From NCBI GenBank assembly GCA_963573385.1, contig CAUYLG010048259.1:1-64000 (forward strand): a DNA stretch of 64,000 nt, read 5' to 3'. Both the position numbers and the translations under genes were made by a program. This stretch comes from Cacajao melanocephalus. Taxonomy: Eukaryota; Chordata; Mammalia; Primates; Pitheciidae. The notes under the pieces are model-generated. The model did no database searches. It had not been told where the DNA came from and was given only the letters and a program-made list of their open reading frames with translations. Shown piece after piece: positions 25,097 through 35,324 of this stretch. Numbering within the stretch: the first letter of the stretch is position 1; each line of letters begins with the position of its first letter.

Positions 25097-25648
25097 TGCA
25101 GAAGGCTGCAGGAGGCCTCTGAGGAGGAAGGCCTCTTCATGCCTCATGTTCCGGTGCAGAATGACCTTGGCTCTGTTACCATAAACATTGTGCTCAAGTA
25201 CGTAAAAACCCCTTCATAGCACTGTAACGTAGCTAGACTTGTAGGCTCCTTGTAAGGCCCATGTTTCATCAGCTGTACATAGATAATAAGCTGTTTTTAG
25301 CTTATTATGCAACAACCACATGTTCGCATTCTGTAAAACTCCCAAACTGTCACTGTTATCAATCCTTAGAATAACACACCAGTTCCGGCTCACTAATTCA
25401 GTTCCAGCTCACTAATTCAGTTCCAGCTCACTAATTCACTCCACCATCACTCCACCCCTACCCTGTAAATCAAAGTGATTGTAATCAATAAATAGTGTGG
25501 ATGATCAAAGTTCAGGGCCTTCATTGTCTCCTCCAAAGTAATAAAGTGATGGTCCCCTGGTCCCACTGTCTCTCTTAATCTTTTTCTCATTCCTTTGTTG
25601 CCACCAAACTTGGGGTACCCATAGGTAATGTAGGGCTGGCTCCCTACA
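25097..25648 (+). mobile_element. Endogenous retroviral LTR with adjacent primer site
   Basis: An LTR of about 550 bp runs from a probable TG start (tgcagaaggctgcaggagg) to a CA end (ctggctccctaca). An AATAAA signal is at about 25487. Immediately downstream, three bases after the CA end, lies a tRNA primer-binding-like sequence, which fixes orientation and identity as a 5' LTR remnant. The Lys-type primer site suggests a class II (HERV-K-like) group; the exact family is not determined. The start is approximate, and no coding region follows. Confidence 0.6.
25381..25437 (+). repeat. 19-bp tandem repeat, three copies, in the LTR
   Basis: Units of agttccagctcactaattc at 25381-25399 (one base different), 25400-25418 and 25419-25437. 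Confidence 0.95.
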
Positions 25649-25718
25649 TTCTGGTGCCCAATGTGGGGCTCATAAATCCTTGCATTCTGGCACCCAATTT
25701 TGGGGCTCATAAATTCCC
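25647..25718 (+). repeat. Doubled primer-site leader, about 36 bp x 2
   Basis: The unit cattctggtgcccaatgtgg at 25647 recurs as cattctggcacccaattttg at 25683, each followed by ggggctcataaat. The first copy contains tggtgcccaatgtggggc (25652-25669), which is a Lys tRNA primer site with two C-to-T changes at CpG positions. Confidence 0.85.
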
Positions 25719-25858
25719 TACAAGTCCTATCAAGACCTCCAATATACTTACTAATTCTTGCTTAGCTTATCTAGTTAATTGATGTCAATGGTAAAGTGAA
25801 CCATTGTGACATTCTGTGAAAAGTCGAGATAGATTACTTCAAACTGTATTATGACAGT
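25719..25858. other. Short unassigned stretch ending in a possible target site
   Basis: It ends with aaactgtattatgacag (25841-25857), which reappears as aaactatattatgacag at 27000-27017 after the second Alu. Confidence 0.6.
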
Positions 25859-26139
25859 GGTTGGGTGCGGTGGCTCATGCCTGTAATCCCAGCACTTTGG
25901 AGGCCAAGACAGGTGGATCAGTTGAGGTCAGGAGTTCGAGATCAGCCTGGCCAACATGGTGAAACCATGTCTCTATGAAAAATACAAAAATTAGCCAGGC
26001 ATGATAACACCGCCTGTAGTCCCTGCTACTTGGGACACAGAGGTGGGAGGACTGCTTGAACCCAGGAGGCAAAGGTTGCAGTGAGCTGAGATCGCACTAC
26101 TGCACTCAGCCTGGATGACAGAGTAAGATCCTGTTGAGA
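25859..26139 (+). mobile_element. Alu, full length, sense
   Basis: It starts ggttgggtgcggtggctcat and has both monomers, ending gcctggatgacagagtaaga. Its tail is not pure A but passes into a long GA-rich simple repeat. The subfamily is old-looking (AluJ/S). Confidence 0.95.
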
Positions 26140-26303
26140 AAAAGAGAGAGAGAGAGAGAGAGAGAAGAAAGAAAAGAAAGAAATAAAGAGAAAAGAAAAG
26201 AAAGAAAGCAAAGAAAGGAGGGAGGGAGGGAAGGAAGGAAGGAAAGGAAGGAAGGAAGGAAGGAAGGAAGGAAGGAAAGGAAAGGAAAGGAAAGGAAAGG
26301 AAA
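26139..26303 (+). repeat. GA-rich microsatellite: (GA)n, (GAAA)n, (GGAA)n
   Basis: A compound purine repeat grows from the Alu tail: about 12 GA units, then GAAA-type, then GGAA and AAAGG units. Long open frames on both strands here (poly-Ser/Leu/Phe or Glu/Arg/Lys) are products of this repeat, not genes. Confidence 0.97.
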
Positions 26304-26555
26304 AATTATAGTCTTTATCTTAAGCAGCTCCTCATTTAAGAACGGATATATGTAAGTTAATATGTGATTGTGACATTGCAGATAAACGACAGTGTAAAGA
26401 TAAGTAAAGAAAACCCAAAGGGGCCACCCAGCCCAGACTTGTCTCTGTGTGTGTTTGTAGAGGGGCACCAGATAAAGCTTTATAAGGGAATGTCATCCAA
26501 GTTGAGATCTGAAAGATAAGAGTTAAAATCAACTGGGTAAAGGAAAAGATATCCA
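26304..26555 (+). repeat. Local duplication, copy 2, between purine repeats
   Basis: Second copy of 24421-24674, about 25 differences in 252 bp by eye, mostly transitions plus two small indels. It is bounded directly by purine repeats on both sides. Confidence 0.9.
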
Positions 26556-26633
26556 AAAGAAAGAAAGAGAGAGAGAGAGAGAAGAAGAGAGAGAGAGAGA
26601 GAAAGAAAGAAAAAGAAAAAAAAGAAAGAAATT
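26556..26633 (+). repeat. GA/GAAA microsatellite
   Basis: (GA)n with GAAA interruptions, following the duplicated block. Confidence 0.95.
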
Positions 26634-26763
26634 CCGTAGATACGTGTTTACCACTTTGGGCAAAGTAGTTCAAGAAAAGAAAGAGGATGAAGGAATAGGG
26701 ATTTCCTCTAGATTTTTCAGGCCACAGCGATCTTTTTCCCAGTTAATTTGGCCAGAGAAACAG

Positions 26764-26957
26764 GCTAGTCAACATGGCAAAACCCTGTCTCTATTGAAAA
26801 CACAAAAATTAGCCAGACATGGTAGCACTTGCATGTAGTTCCAGCTACTTGGGAGGCTGAGGCAGGAGAATCTCTTGAACCCGTGGTGGAGGTTGTAGTG
26901 AGCCAAGATCATGCCACTGTACTCCAACCTGGGCGACAGAGTAAGACTCTGCCTCAA
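26764..26957 (+). mobile_element. Alu, 5'-truncated, sense
   Basis: It starts inside the left monomer at gtcaacatggcaaaaccctg and runs through the right monomer to gactctgcctc, with an (AAAC)n-type tail to about 26985. The 26634-26763 stretch before it is unassigned. Confidence 0.94.
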
Positions 26958-27017
26958 AATAAACAAATAAACAAACACCCCTCCCCCCCAACAAATCCCA
27001 AAACTATATTATGACAG

Positions 27018-28510
27018 AACAAGGGAAAGTAACAAGCCTAGAGTTAGACCATAAACATATGTTATTGCAGTACTGGGGGCTACATGAATGCAAACTGGAC
27101 ACATACTAAGGCTATTTGAATCCTTTCTAGCACACAGCACACATCTACTAACACAGCAGCTGCAAGTGGGGCTATTACTTGATTGAATTTGTGTTAATAT
27201 GTTGTCATTCTCTAAGATTCATCTGGTTTTTGTGTGGTTAATGTGATGAATTAAATGGGATATGATTGGGACTACCAGCTCTGAAACCTTTAGGGTCTAA
27301 GGGTCACACTAAACTCTGATATTCTCTCCAGAATCCAATCTTGTTTTTAACTTTTATTTTGGATTAGGTGGGGATAAAGACAGTTTTAGAGGCTTCCCTT
27401 TGTCCGTTCTATGGTGGTACAATTTATCCACAGTCTAAAGAATCTATGTATGTATTCTGCCTACCAAAAAATGTGTCTATTCCGCTTCTAGCTTGAATGT
27501 TTGGAAGCTAACCACTAGGTCTGTCTGTGGAAAAAGTGAAGCTGTTCTCAGGTGGTCCTGGGCCAAGTATCTATTAATTACCTTCCTCTCATATGCCTGC
27601 ATCCTAACAAAGGGAATAATCTGGATCACCAAGGATCATTGTCAACTAGAACCTTGCATCTAACAGTCTCTAAATATTTATCTCCAGTTTCACAGTATAT
27701 GGTCACTTAAGGAAATCATCACAGTAGCTTTAGAGAAGTTCTGGTGAACTGTCACCATAAACATTGGCATAACGTTGCAGGGTACTTCCACTTGGGAAAC
27801 CAACCCGTCCTCTTAATGGGTGCTGGATTTGAACACTGGCAAATCCAGAAACTAGGCAAAAGATCATGACTTGTTATAATAGCAGCTTACCTCAGCTTCC
27901 TAAGCATGCAATCTTGACTTCTTTTAATGATTTAGATTGAGAATACCCTTGTTAGTTGTTCATCTTCATTCTTTGCATATAACCTGCTTTATAACTATCT
28001 CCATATAAGTCAGTTCTGCCTTCTCCCCACTGCTACTTCAATATGCTGCTCATTAAAATAACTGTCCCCATTGCTTTGAGAGTTAAACACTTCCATCTGC
28101 CTCTGTTATCACTATTATTTAAGTCCTGTAATCTCCATTTATTATCATGAAGCCCTATTCTGTAATAGCATATTCTCTGGTCAGTTCTAGTCTAGAGAGC
28201 TATCGCTGAGATTCCTGGAATATTCCTTATTGTTTTGATAAATGGAGTGTCTTCTGGGACCCCCTGTGGAACATAATTGGCAAGTAGTGTTTCCAACCTT
28301 AAGTGTATAACTCTCGCCATACTCATTCTGCTGACCTTCTGGCCACTTCTCCCACCACTTTTCATGCGAATTCTTGCATTTCTACTTCGCTTTCTATTGG
28401 TCATTACATTCTCCAATTTCCCTAGAGCCATTCCAGCAGGGTTTTGGTACACCCTTCCAGGGTCCTTACCAATGTATTACATCCAGTATCAAGGGAGAAC
28501 ACTCTCATAT
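27018..28510. other. Unassigned; possibly decayed ERV-internal or other old repeat
   Basis: 1.5 kb with slightly higher GC than the AT-rich tracts and no clear family. The minus frame 28192-28452 (86 codons, basic) and its plus-strand shadows have no homology I can name. A decayed MaLR-type internal region in antisense is possible but unproven. Confidence 0.35.
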
Positions 28511-28846
28511 TGATAAACTCTCTCTGTCTTTTATTTATTTATTTATTTTTAGATAGAGTCTCACTCTGTTCCCCAGGCTGGAGTGCAATGGCATGATCTC
28601 GGGTCACTGCAACCTCTGTCTCCTGGGTTTAAATGATTTCTCCTGCCTTAGCCTCCCAAGTAGCTGGGATTACAGGTGCCCACTACCACACCTAGCTAAT
28701 TTTTGTATTTTTTAGTAGAGATGGGGGTTTCACCATGTTTTCCAGGCTGGTCTCGAACTCCTGACCTAAGGTGATCCACCCACCTTGGCCTCTCAAAGTT
28801 CTGGATTACAGGTGTGAGCCACTGTGCCCGGACTGATAAACTCTCT
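28511..28846 (-). mobile_element. Alu, full length, antisense, with target-site duplication
   Basis: Body about 28530-28833, tail (TTTA)n, both monomers in reverse, ending ccactgtgcccggac. Perfect 13-bp direct repeats tgataaactctct are at 28511-28523 and 28834-28846. Confidence 0.96.
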
Positions 28847-29490
28847 ATTATTCAACTTTATGGTCTACTACCTACTCTCTGGATACTACACATACTTCTC
28901 TGGCTTCTATGGATATATTTTGGCTAAGTTCTGTAGTTTCCTTAGGGTATAGGCTCTTTCTTCCCTCTGTAGCTGCAGCATACCCTCAGCTAAGTTATAT
29001 TGTACCTTCTCCTTATTTATTGGTCTGGTGCAAGACAGAAGTCATTGACGTGTCTTTAAATGATGATTAGTGCTACCCCTTAGCAGGAAAAAATAGGCCA
29101 TTTCTGGAGGCCTAGGTAGTTCAGCAGAACCTAAAGATTAAAATTCTGAGTGAATGGATCCAGATGTTTCCATCTTGAAATGTTAGGTTCCACTCCTCAG
29201 TCAGGGCCCTGATCTTATCATAACAGAATTGCTAGAATTGAAATTCGACCTTTTCTAAAGTTCAGCTACCCTTATAACTAAGCTCTGGGCCTAATATTTA
29301 GCTGTTTGACTCCTCCATCTGCAGGAGAGGAGATTCTTTTTATATGCTATTTACGGTAGTTCCTGGAGAGGTACTCAGCTGTCAGCCAACAGCAGTAAGT
29401 ACTCCAGGCCACTAACTAGCAGGAGTAAATGCCTAGGTTTAGAAAACAACAACCTCAGTGACTGGTCACATCATCCACCAGAAGGGAAGG
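28847..29490. other. Unassigned, continues the pre-Alu sequence
   Basis: Same character as 27018-28510, into which the Alu was inserted. No gene or family recognised. Confidence 0.35.
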
Positions 29491-29880
29491 GACTGCTTTT
29501 TTTTTTTTTTTTGATAGTGGATAATTGTTGATTAAAATGGTCAAAATTGAAATTACAAAGAGCAAAAGGAAAATTATACAAGAGCAAAAGGAAAATTATA
29601 CAATGGAGTTTTATGAAGGACAAAATAAATGGAATCAAAAGTTTATGCAACAGCTTTGGCCTTGGATTGCAGAAAGGCACATACTCTGTTGAAACTATAG
29701 GAAAAGAGGAAAGAAGGGTGTAATGGAGGAAGGTTTTTAGGTTTGTTGGCAAGCAGTTGAGTGATTCTTGTCTGATGGAAATAAAGTAGGAGGCAGAATT
29801 GTCTTTTAAGAATGAAAGAGCCATTGGCCAGTGGTGACTTTTAGGAGAACAGAGAAATGAGAAATGTTGCAAAGCTTTCT
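29491..29880. other. T-run followed by unassigned purine-rich DNA
   Basis: A 15-base T run (about 29498-29512) precedes purine-rich sequence, as an antisense retrocopy would, but no source transcript is recognised. The long minus frame 29471-29872 reflects the purine bias and includes a KKKKKK from the T run. Confidence 0.4.
29559..29602. repeat. 22-bp perfect tandem duplication
   Basis: Two identical units of agagcaaaaggaaaattata plus ca, at 29559-29580 and 29581-29602. Confidence 0.95.
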
Positions 29881-30171
29881 TTAATGAAATATTTTTTCTC
29901 TTTTTAATTTAACTTTTAAATTCAGGGTACATATGCAGGTTTGTTATATAGGTAAACTTGTGTCATAGGTTTATTTTTTGTGTGTACAGATTATTTAATC
30001 ACCCAGGTATTAAGCCTAGTACCCATTAATTATTTTCCTGATCTTCTCCCTCCACCCACTTTCCACCCTCTTATAAGCCCCACTGTGTGTTGTTCCCCTC
30101 TATGTGTCCATGTGTTCTCATCAATTAACTCTCACTTATAAGTAAGGACATGCGGTATTTGGTTAATGAAA
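29881..30171 (-). mobile_element. Short L1 3' end, antisense, with target-site duplication
   Basis: Only about 270 bp of L1 3' UTR and the extreme ORF2 end (29891-30162): caggtttgttatataggtaa, ccccactgtgtgttgttcc, tgtccatgtgttctcatc. Flanking ttaatgaaa copies are at 29881-29889 and 30163-30171. It is a heavily 5'-truncated insertion. Confidence 0.92.
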
Positions 30172-30689
30172 AGAATTTCGTTGTGCCTCTACTGTGTGCT
30201 TTTATGTAGAATAGGAAAATGAACTATCCAGAGAATCATGGTAAAATTGGCAGGCACTGTTGAGGTCTCAGATGAAGTTGGTGGTCAAGAATGTTTTGTA
30301 CAATCTTCCCTGTTTTGTGACTTAAGTCTTCAAGAGTACTCAGCTGAGTCAGAATAGCATGGAAAGAATACATATCTGGCCTGATCCAGAGTTAAATTTT
30401 GTCATGTGGGCTTAATAAAAGTGGAGGTGAGTGGGATATTGGTGGAGTGTTATACATGGAATTAGAGGAAAACAAGACAAAATCAGAAGATACCAATAAA
30501 TGGACACATAACAGACAATCACGATTATGTGTCACAATGGCTGCACTAAAAATAGTTGAATGTACAACCTGGAAATACAAATCATTTTAGAAAAGTGATT
30601 TGGGCGCCAGAGTGAAATAGATCATAAGATCTAAAGTGGCCCTTGGAGTAGATGACGGAGGTGAGATCCAGAGAAGTCACTGCAGATGA
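30172..30689. other. Unassigned intronic DNA
   Basis: No repeat or gene recognised; overlapping plus and minus frames at 30392-30590 are unsupported. Confidence 0.4.
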
Positions 30690-31250
30690 GGAAGTCAGCG
30701 AACCCCTGCCAAACAGTGAAATCAATAGTTTTTCTATTCTTACCATGATTGGCCTTTCAGTAGTATTCAATACCTTTAGTATCTTGTTCTTGAAATACTT
30801 GTACCTTAATTTCTGTGCCACTGCACGTAACTGGTTTCTCTCCTACCTCTTTGTCCTCTTCCTCTCTCCTGCCTTTGTTAGTTCTTCTTTCTTTAACTTG
30901 TTTAATGTCTTTTCATGCAGTCTTGTTCTCACTCTAAACTTCCTCCCAGGGTGATTTCATTTACACATATGGATTCAAGTACACCTGTATACTGACGGTC
31001 CTCAGATATACTTCTCTTGTCAAGGCATTTCCTTTCAGCTCCAGACTCATATATTTAATTAGGTCATCCACATATATATACATATATATGGTTTTTTCTC
31101 ATCTTCTCTTCAACATCTTCAAAGCTGAATTTTTGATCTTTCCCATGAACTTGGTCCTCTTCCAGAGTCATCCATCTAATTAGGTCATTCATATCTACAA
31201 TTGGATGTTTCATCTTTATCCATACCTGTAAATTTCAAGGAGGGAATTGC
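30690..31250 (+). mobile_element. L2 LINE ORF2 relic, sense
   Basis: Follows L2 reverse-transcriptase coding order: cagtagtattcaataccttt, tctctcctacctctttg, agggtgatttcatttacaca, and ccagactcatatatttaatt; then gctgaatttttgatctttcc. Frames are broken by indels and an (AT)n patch near 31070-31090. Confidence 0.7.
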
Positions 31251-31299
31251 AGCATATTCAGTTACCTTTCTCAATTCTTCTCCTCTCCTTGTATCCATT

Positions 31300-31683
31300 C
31301 CCTGTGGCTCGTGACTTTGAAGTTTCCCCCACTAGAGACAAAGTGTACTCCTCTACTTCTTAAGGCTCAGCATGTGACTTACGTTGACCAAAGATATTTT
31401 AGCCGATGTGTTGCAAGCAGAGGTACGAAATTTGTTGTCATGGCTGGGTTTGCCCTTTTGCTCTCTGCCATCATTTCTAGAAGAACAAATCCTACTGGCT
31501 TCAGGAAGTCAGGATGCACATAGAATAAACCTATCCCAGTAGACATAACGACCTGTAGCCTAAAGGAAAGCCATCCTGCCAACTCATAGACTGCAATGTG
31601 AGAAGAACTGTCATAAGTAACTGAGCTTTAGGGTGGTGTGTTGCTCAGTATTAGCCAGTAGCAGTAGCCAACTGATATAGTTG
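31300..31683 (+). mobile_element. MLT1-like LTR (ERVL-MaLR), degenerate
   Basis: The element contains cagcatgtgacttacgttga early and a 3' end with ctttagggtggtgtgttgct and agccaactgatatag, the characteristic MLT1 end pattern. It is highly diverged; the left edge is approximate. The overlapping frames at 31311-31582 are chance. Confidence 0.55.
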
Positions 31684-32249
31684 GGATATATTAGGGATTT
31701 TGGTGCAAGGCAAAAAAGATCACTTTGAAATGACGCCCTCAATGATTTGATGTAGTATCAGACCTCTACTGGGTTTATGTAATCCCTATTTCTTTCCTGA
31801 CCACTGTCCTACCAGTCCCTGGGTTGGAAAACAGATACAGATTTTAACCGAAGCCATGGGAGAAGATATGATTATTGCTAAGGAGTGAGAAACAAATGAC
31901 ACATGAAGTAAATTTCAAAGAACACCCATATCTTAATTTAGTCAGAGTAAGAGAAACTTTTAAAGGCAGGAAAAGACAATAACCAGGGAGAAGGAAACCT
32001 GAGATTTTGGTTCTTCATGGAAGACAGTCAAATAGTAAAATGGAAAAAAAGGATACAGAGAGGTTTTTTCATAACCAAGTATTACTTATGTTCTAGGACA
32101 TGACCAACATTAGCAAAAGAAAGTTTGTCTTGTTGCCGTATCACTGTGAATTATCTGGGTGAGCTAGTGCCTTTCAGGAAAGTAAAGGATATGAAGAACT
32201 GAATATTGACTCTCCAAAACAGATCCAGGACCTTGTGGGGAGGGAGGGT
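31684..32249. other. Unassigned intronic DNA
   Basis: No family recognised. Confidence 0.4.
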
Positions 32250-32900
32250 GAAGTTACTGAAAAAGAGATAACGAAGGCAAATGGGAACCGTGTATAAGAC
32301 TAGAGGAAACAATGACTCCAGCAGGCCAGTCCACGGGGCACACTGGACGGTGAGGAGACAGCATGGAACAGCAAGAAGGCTGGGCCCTCAGCTTGGATTT
32401 TTCTCCTGGTTCTACTGAGGGACTGTGTTGTCTTTCCAGGTCCACACGGGGGCATAGTTTTAAGGGCAAGAACTTCCCAGGGTCATGCTCGCCTCCCATC
32501 TCTCTCCATTTGGGAGATTTAACTGTCTCTGTTTTAATTTTCGTGGGCCCGGGAAGAATCAAAAAATCAATCACTCCAGCGGAAGTTCTAAGGAACTCCT
32601 TTCATTGGCCAGAGGTCTAGGAGAAGGTGGGGGTTCCTCCCAGGTTAAAAGTCCCCTTTTTCCACACCCCTTCGGACTCCATGTTTGGATCCCCTTCCAT
32701 ACTCTCTCTCTCTCCTGTGTGGAAGTTTTCTCTCTTCTCCTGTTTCTCTCTCTAAATAAATAACTTTTCTGCAGCACTTCTTGGGTCCGGTATTTACTTT
32801 ACGAGCTTACTGCGCACCTGCTGTGGTCCCCTCTCTCATTCTTGAGAGGGTGAAAGACCAAGAACCTGCAACAGTCTCTTGGGGGAGCTGTGCCTCCCTG
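32250..32900 (+). mobile_element. LTR-like block, probably ERV1 class (family not named)
   Basis: A GC-richer block with retroviral LTR features: a CT-rich region, ctctctctaaataaataact (polyadenylation-signal-like, 32748-32765), a downstream gcagcacttcttgggtccgg segment, and near the end gagagggtgaaagaccaaga before acctgca. A Pro-like primer site (tgggggagctgtgcc, from about 32880) may follow, but only the first six bases fit well. Edges are approximate. Confidence 0.45.
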
Positions 32901-32924
32901 GCACCCCAAAACCTGATTACACTA

Positions 32925-33115
32925 CCGTCTATAAGCTATGTGCCCTTGATCCACCTTATTAACTTATGAAATGGGAGCACCAACCTTATGTGATGGAGAT
33001 CATCACAGGCTGTTTCTGAATACTATGTGAGTTTTGAATATTATGTGAGTTAATTCAAATAAAGTGTCTAGAACTGAGCCTGCCACAGAATGAGTGCTTG
33101 AGTTGTTAGCTATAG
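32925..33115 (+). mobile_element. MIR SINE, sense
   Basis: ctataagctatgtgcccttg, aacttatgaaatgggagcac, then gtgtctagaactgagcctgc match the MIR sense core and 3' part in order. A 20-bp imperfect repeat (tgaatactatgtgag / tgaatattatgtgag) lies in its middle. Confidence 0.75.
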
Positions 33116-33427
33116 TATTATGTTAGATGTGTCAAACCTGGTGACTTTTAGCCAATAATTGTTTCTTTTCCTGAATGCAGAGTGAGTTAAGTTTCATTTC
33201 TCAGACCCTCTTACACTTAGGTATGGCCATATGTGTAGCTCTTGCCAAAGAAATGTAATAAAATGATGGGTTCAATGTAAAATGAGGCTTTTAAGGTTTG
33301 CCTACTCCATGCAGATGACAATGAGACCCTAGGGCACAGTGGAAGTTCTACATTAGGGAAGAAGCCTGAATCCCTAAATCACCATGTGTTGAAGAGACAT
33401 CAGATATCCAGAAATATCTATGATGTA
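33116..33427. other. Unassigned, MaLR-like in places
   Basis: The stretch ggaagaagcctgaatcccta followed by aatcaccatgtgttgaagag resembles part of an MLT-type LTR, but it is too decayed to call. Confidence 0.35.
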
Positions 33428-33473
33428 TAGGCATACTTCATTTTACAGCACTTGGCTTTATTGCACTTTGCAG

Positions 33474-33828
33474 ATATTGCATTTTCTTTCTTTTTCTTTT
33501 TTCTTTTCTTTTTCTTTTTTTTTTTTGAGACAGAGTCTCACTGTCTTTCAGGATGGAGTAAAGGGTGCAATGGTGCGATCTCGGCTCACTGTAACCTCTG
33601 CCTCGTAGGTTCAAGCAATTCTCCTGCCTCAGGCTCCTGGGTAACTGGGATTACAGGTGCCCACCACCATACCCAGATAATTTTTGTATTTTTAGTAGAG
33701 GCAAGGTTTCACCATGTCGGCCAGGCTGGTCTTGAACTCCTGACCTCAGATGATCTACCCACCTTGGCCTCCCAAAGTGCTGGGGTTACAGGCATGAGCC
33801 ATCACAACCTGCCCACATATTCCATTTT
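33474..33828 (-). mobile_element. Alu, full length, antisense, inside Tigger1
   Basis: Body 33487-33813: a TC-rich tail of T runs, gagacagagtctcact and both monomers in reverse, ending catcacaacctgcc. It carries a small internal insertion near 33558-33566 (agtaaaggg). Imperfect target copies atattgcattttc and atattccattttc flank it. Confidence 0.96.
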
Positions 33829-34172
33829 CAACAAACTAAAGATTTGTGGCAACCTCACATAAGCAAGTCAATTGGCACCAATTTTGGCTCCATATCTCTA
33901 TGTCAAAATTTGGTAGTTCTAGAAATAGTTCAAACTTTATTATTATTTCCATATCTGTTATGGTTATCTATGATCTGTAATCGTTTCTCTTACTATTGTA
34001 ATTATTTTAGGCACCAAGAATGGTGCCCATATAAGGTCGCTAACTTAATTCATAAATACTATGTGTTCTAACTACCCTACTCACTGGCTATTCCTTGGTC
34101 TCTCTCTTTCTTCTTGGGCCTTCCTATTCCTTGAGACACAATATTGAAATTAGACCAAGTAATATCCCTAAA

Positions 34173-34915
34173 ATGGCCTCTATATGTTCAATGAAAAGAA
34201 GTGTCACACATTTCTCACTTAAAAGCAGAAGCTAGAAATGACTAAGTTTAGTGAGGGAAGCTTGTCAAAAGCCAAGATAGGCCATTAGGCCTCTTATGCC
34301 AAACAGTTAGCCAAGGTGTGAATGGATCTTGAAGAAAATTTAAAATTATACTCAAGTTAACACATTAATGATAAAAAAGTTAAACACTCCTATATCTGAT
34401 ATGAAGAAAGTTTTAGTGGTCTGGTTAGAAGATAAAACCAGCCACAACATTCCCTTAATCCAAAGCCTAATCCAGTTCAAGGCCCTAACTTGCTTTAATT
34501 CTATGAAAACTGACAGAGGCAAGGAAGCTACAGAAGAAAAATTGGAAACTTGCAGAGATTTGTTCATGAGGTTTAAAGAAAAAAGTTGTCTTCATGACAT
34601 AAAAGTGCCAGATGAAGCAGCAAGTGCTGGTGGAGAAGCTGCAGCAAGTTATCCAGATGATCTAGCTAGGATAATTAATGAGGTGACAACACTAAACAAC
34701 ACAGTTTTCATGTAGATGAAACAGCCTTATTTTGGAAGAAGATACCATCGAGGACTTTCCTAACTAGAGAGGATGTCTGTGACTAGCTTCAAAGCTCCAA
34801 AAACAGGCCGACTTTCTTGTTAGGGGCTAATGAAGCTGGTGACTTTAAGCTGAAGCCAATGCTCAACTTAAAACCCAAGAGCCCTTAAGAATTATGCTAA
34901 ATCTACTCTGCCTAT
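34173..34915 (+). pseudogene. Tigger1 transposase, N-terminal part, disabled
   Basis: This remnant encodes the N-terminal helix-turn-helix DNA-binding region (CENP-B-like) and the start of the DDE-type catalytic domain of a pogo-family transposase, which binds terminal repeats and cuts and pastes at TA. The initiator ATG (atggcctctatatgttc) is at 34173. Frameshifts interrupt the first part. One longer in-frame stretch at 34400-34715 reads [20 protein letters not shown], then [10 protein letters not shown] and [13 protein letters not shown], typical of the second DNA-binding helix region. After about 34715 the frame shifts again. The catalytic aspartates downstream are missing with the rest of the element. 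Confidence 0.9.
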
Positions 34916-35324
34916 TATATTTAACCCATTATATATTTTGAGGACTGTATCATTTGAGGAATATTTTCACCCCAAAAAAATGCAATGGGTAAAAATAACA
35001 AAAAGCCTTATATCACATTCTAGATTTTGATAGCTACATATTTCCTAGAAAGTAAGAGCCTAAAAAGTACTGGCATAATTCTAAACAATTCATACATCAT
35101 TTGTCACATAAACAAATAGGACATTGCTCTTTAATTTGTTAATATAAGTATGGTAAAAATATTGCATATTATGGACCCATATAGAAAATTTCTAATGCAT
35201 TGAAACATGCAAACTTTAGTAAACTCTAGTGTTTTTCAAATTTAATTGACCAAAATATCTATTTTGTAAAGCGTCTATAAACATTTTTGAAGGGATAATT
35301 TTGTTGACTTCAATTTGGATGATT
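34916..35324. other. Unassigned AT-rich DNA
   Basis: Nothing recognised. Confidence 0.45.

Larger units (their letters stand above)
33428..34915 (+). mobile_element. Tigger1 (pogo/Tc1-mariner) 5' part, split by Alu
   Basis: The left terminus begins near taggcatacttcattttaca (33428), after a TA. The first 59 bases are followed by the Alu at 33487-33813, then the element resumes with caaactaaagatttgtggca and runs through the 5' UTR (ggttatctatgatctgtaat) into the transposase region. It stops at about gctaaatctactctgcct (34915), so the 3' half including the right terminus is missing. Confidence 0.93.

Noticed and set aside
25381..25437. Repeat array as a CRISPR
   Set aside because: Units are directly adjacent with no spacers, in a primate LTR.
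26106..26673. Long open frames on both strands (Ser/Phe/Leu-rich on minus, Glu/Arg/Lys-rich on plus)
   Set aside because: They are translations of GA/GGAA simple repeats and the duplicated block; no gene features.
29471..29872. 133-codon minus-strand frame after a T run, as a retrogene
   Set aside because: No known protein pattern was recognised, composition follows purine bias, and no target duplication was found.
30652..30954. 100-codon plus-strand hydrophobic frame as a membrane protein
   Set aside because: It lies on a degenerate L2 ORF2 relic; hydrophobicity follows from TC-rich DNA.
33452..33862. 136-codon plus-strand frame
   Set aside because: It reads through the antisense Alu inside Tigger1; Alu-derived and not a gene.
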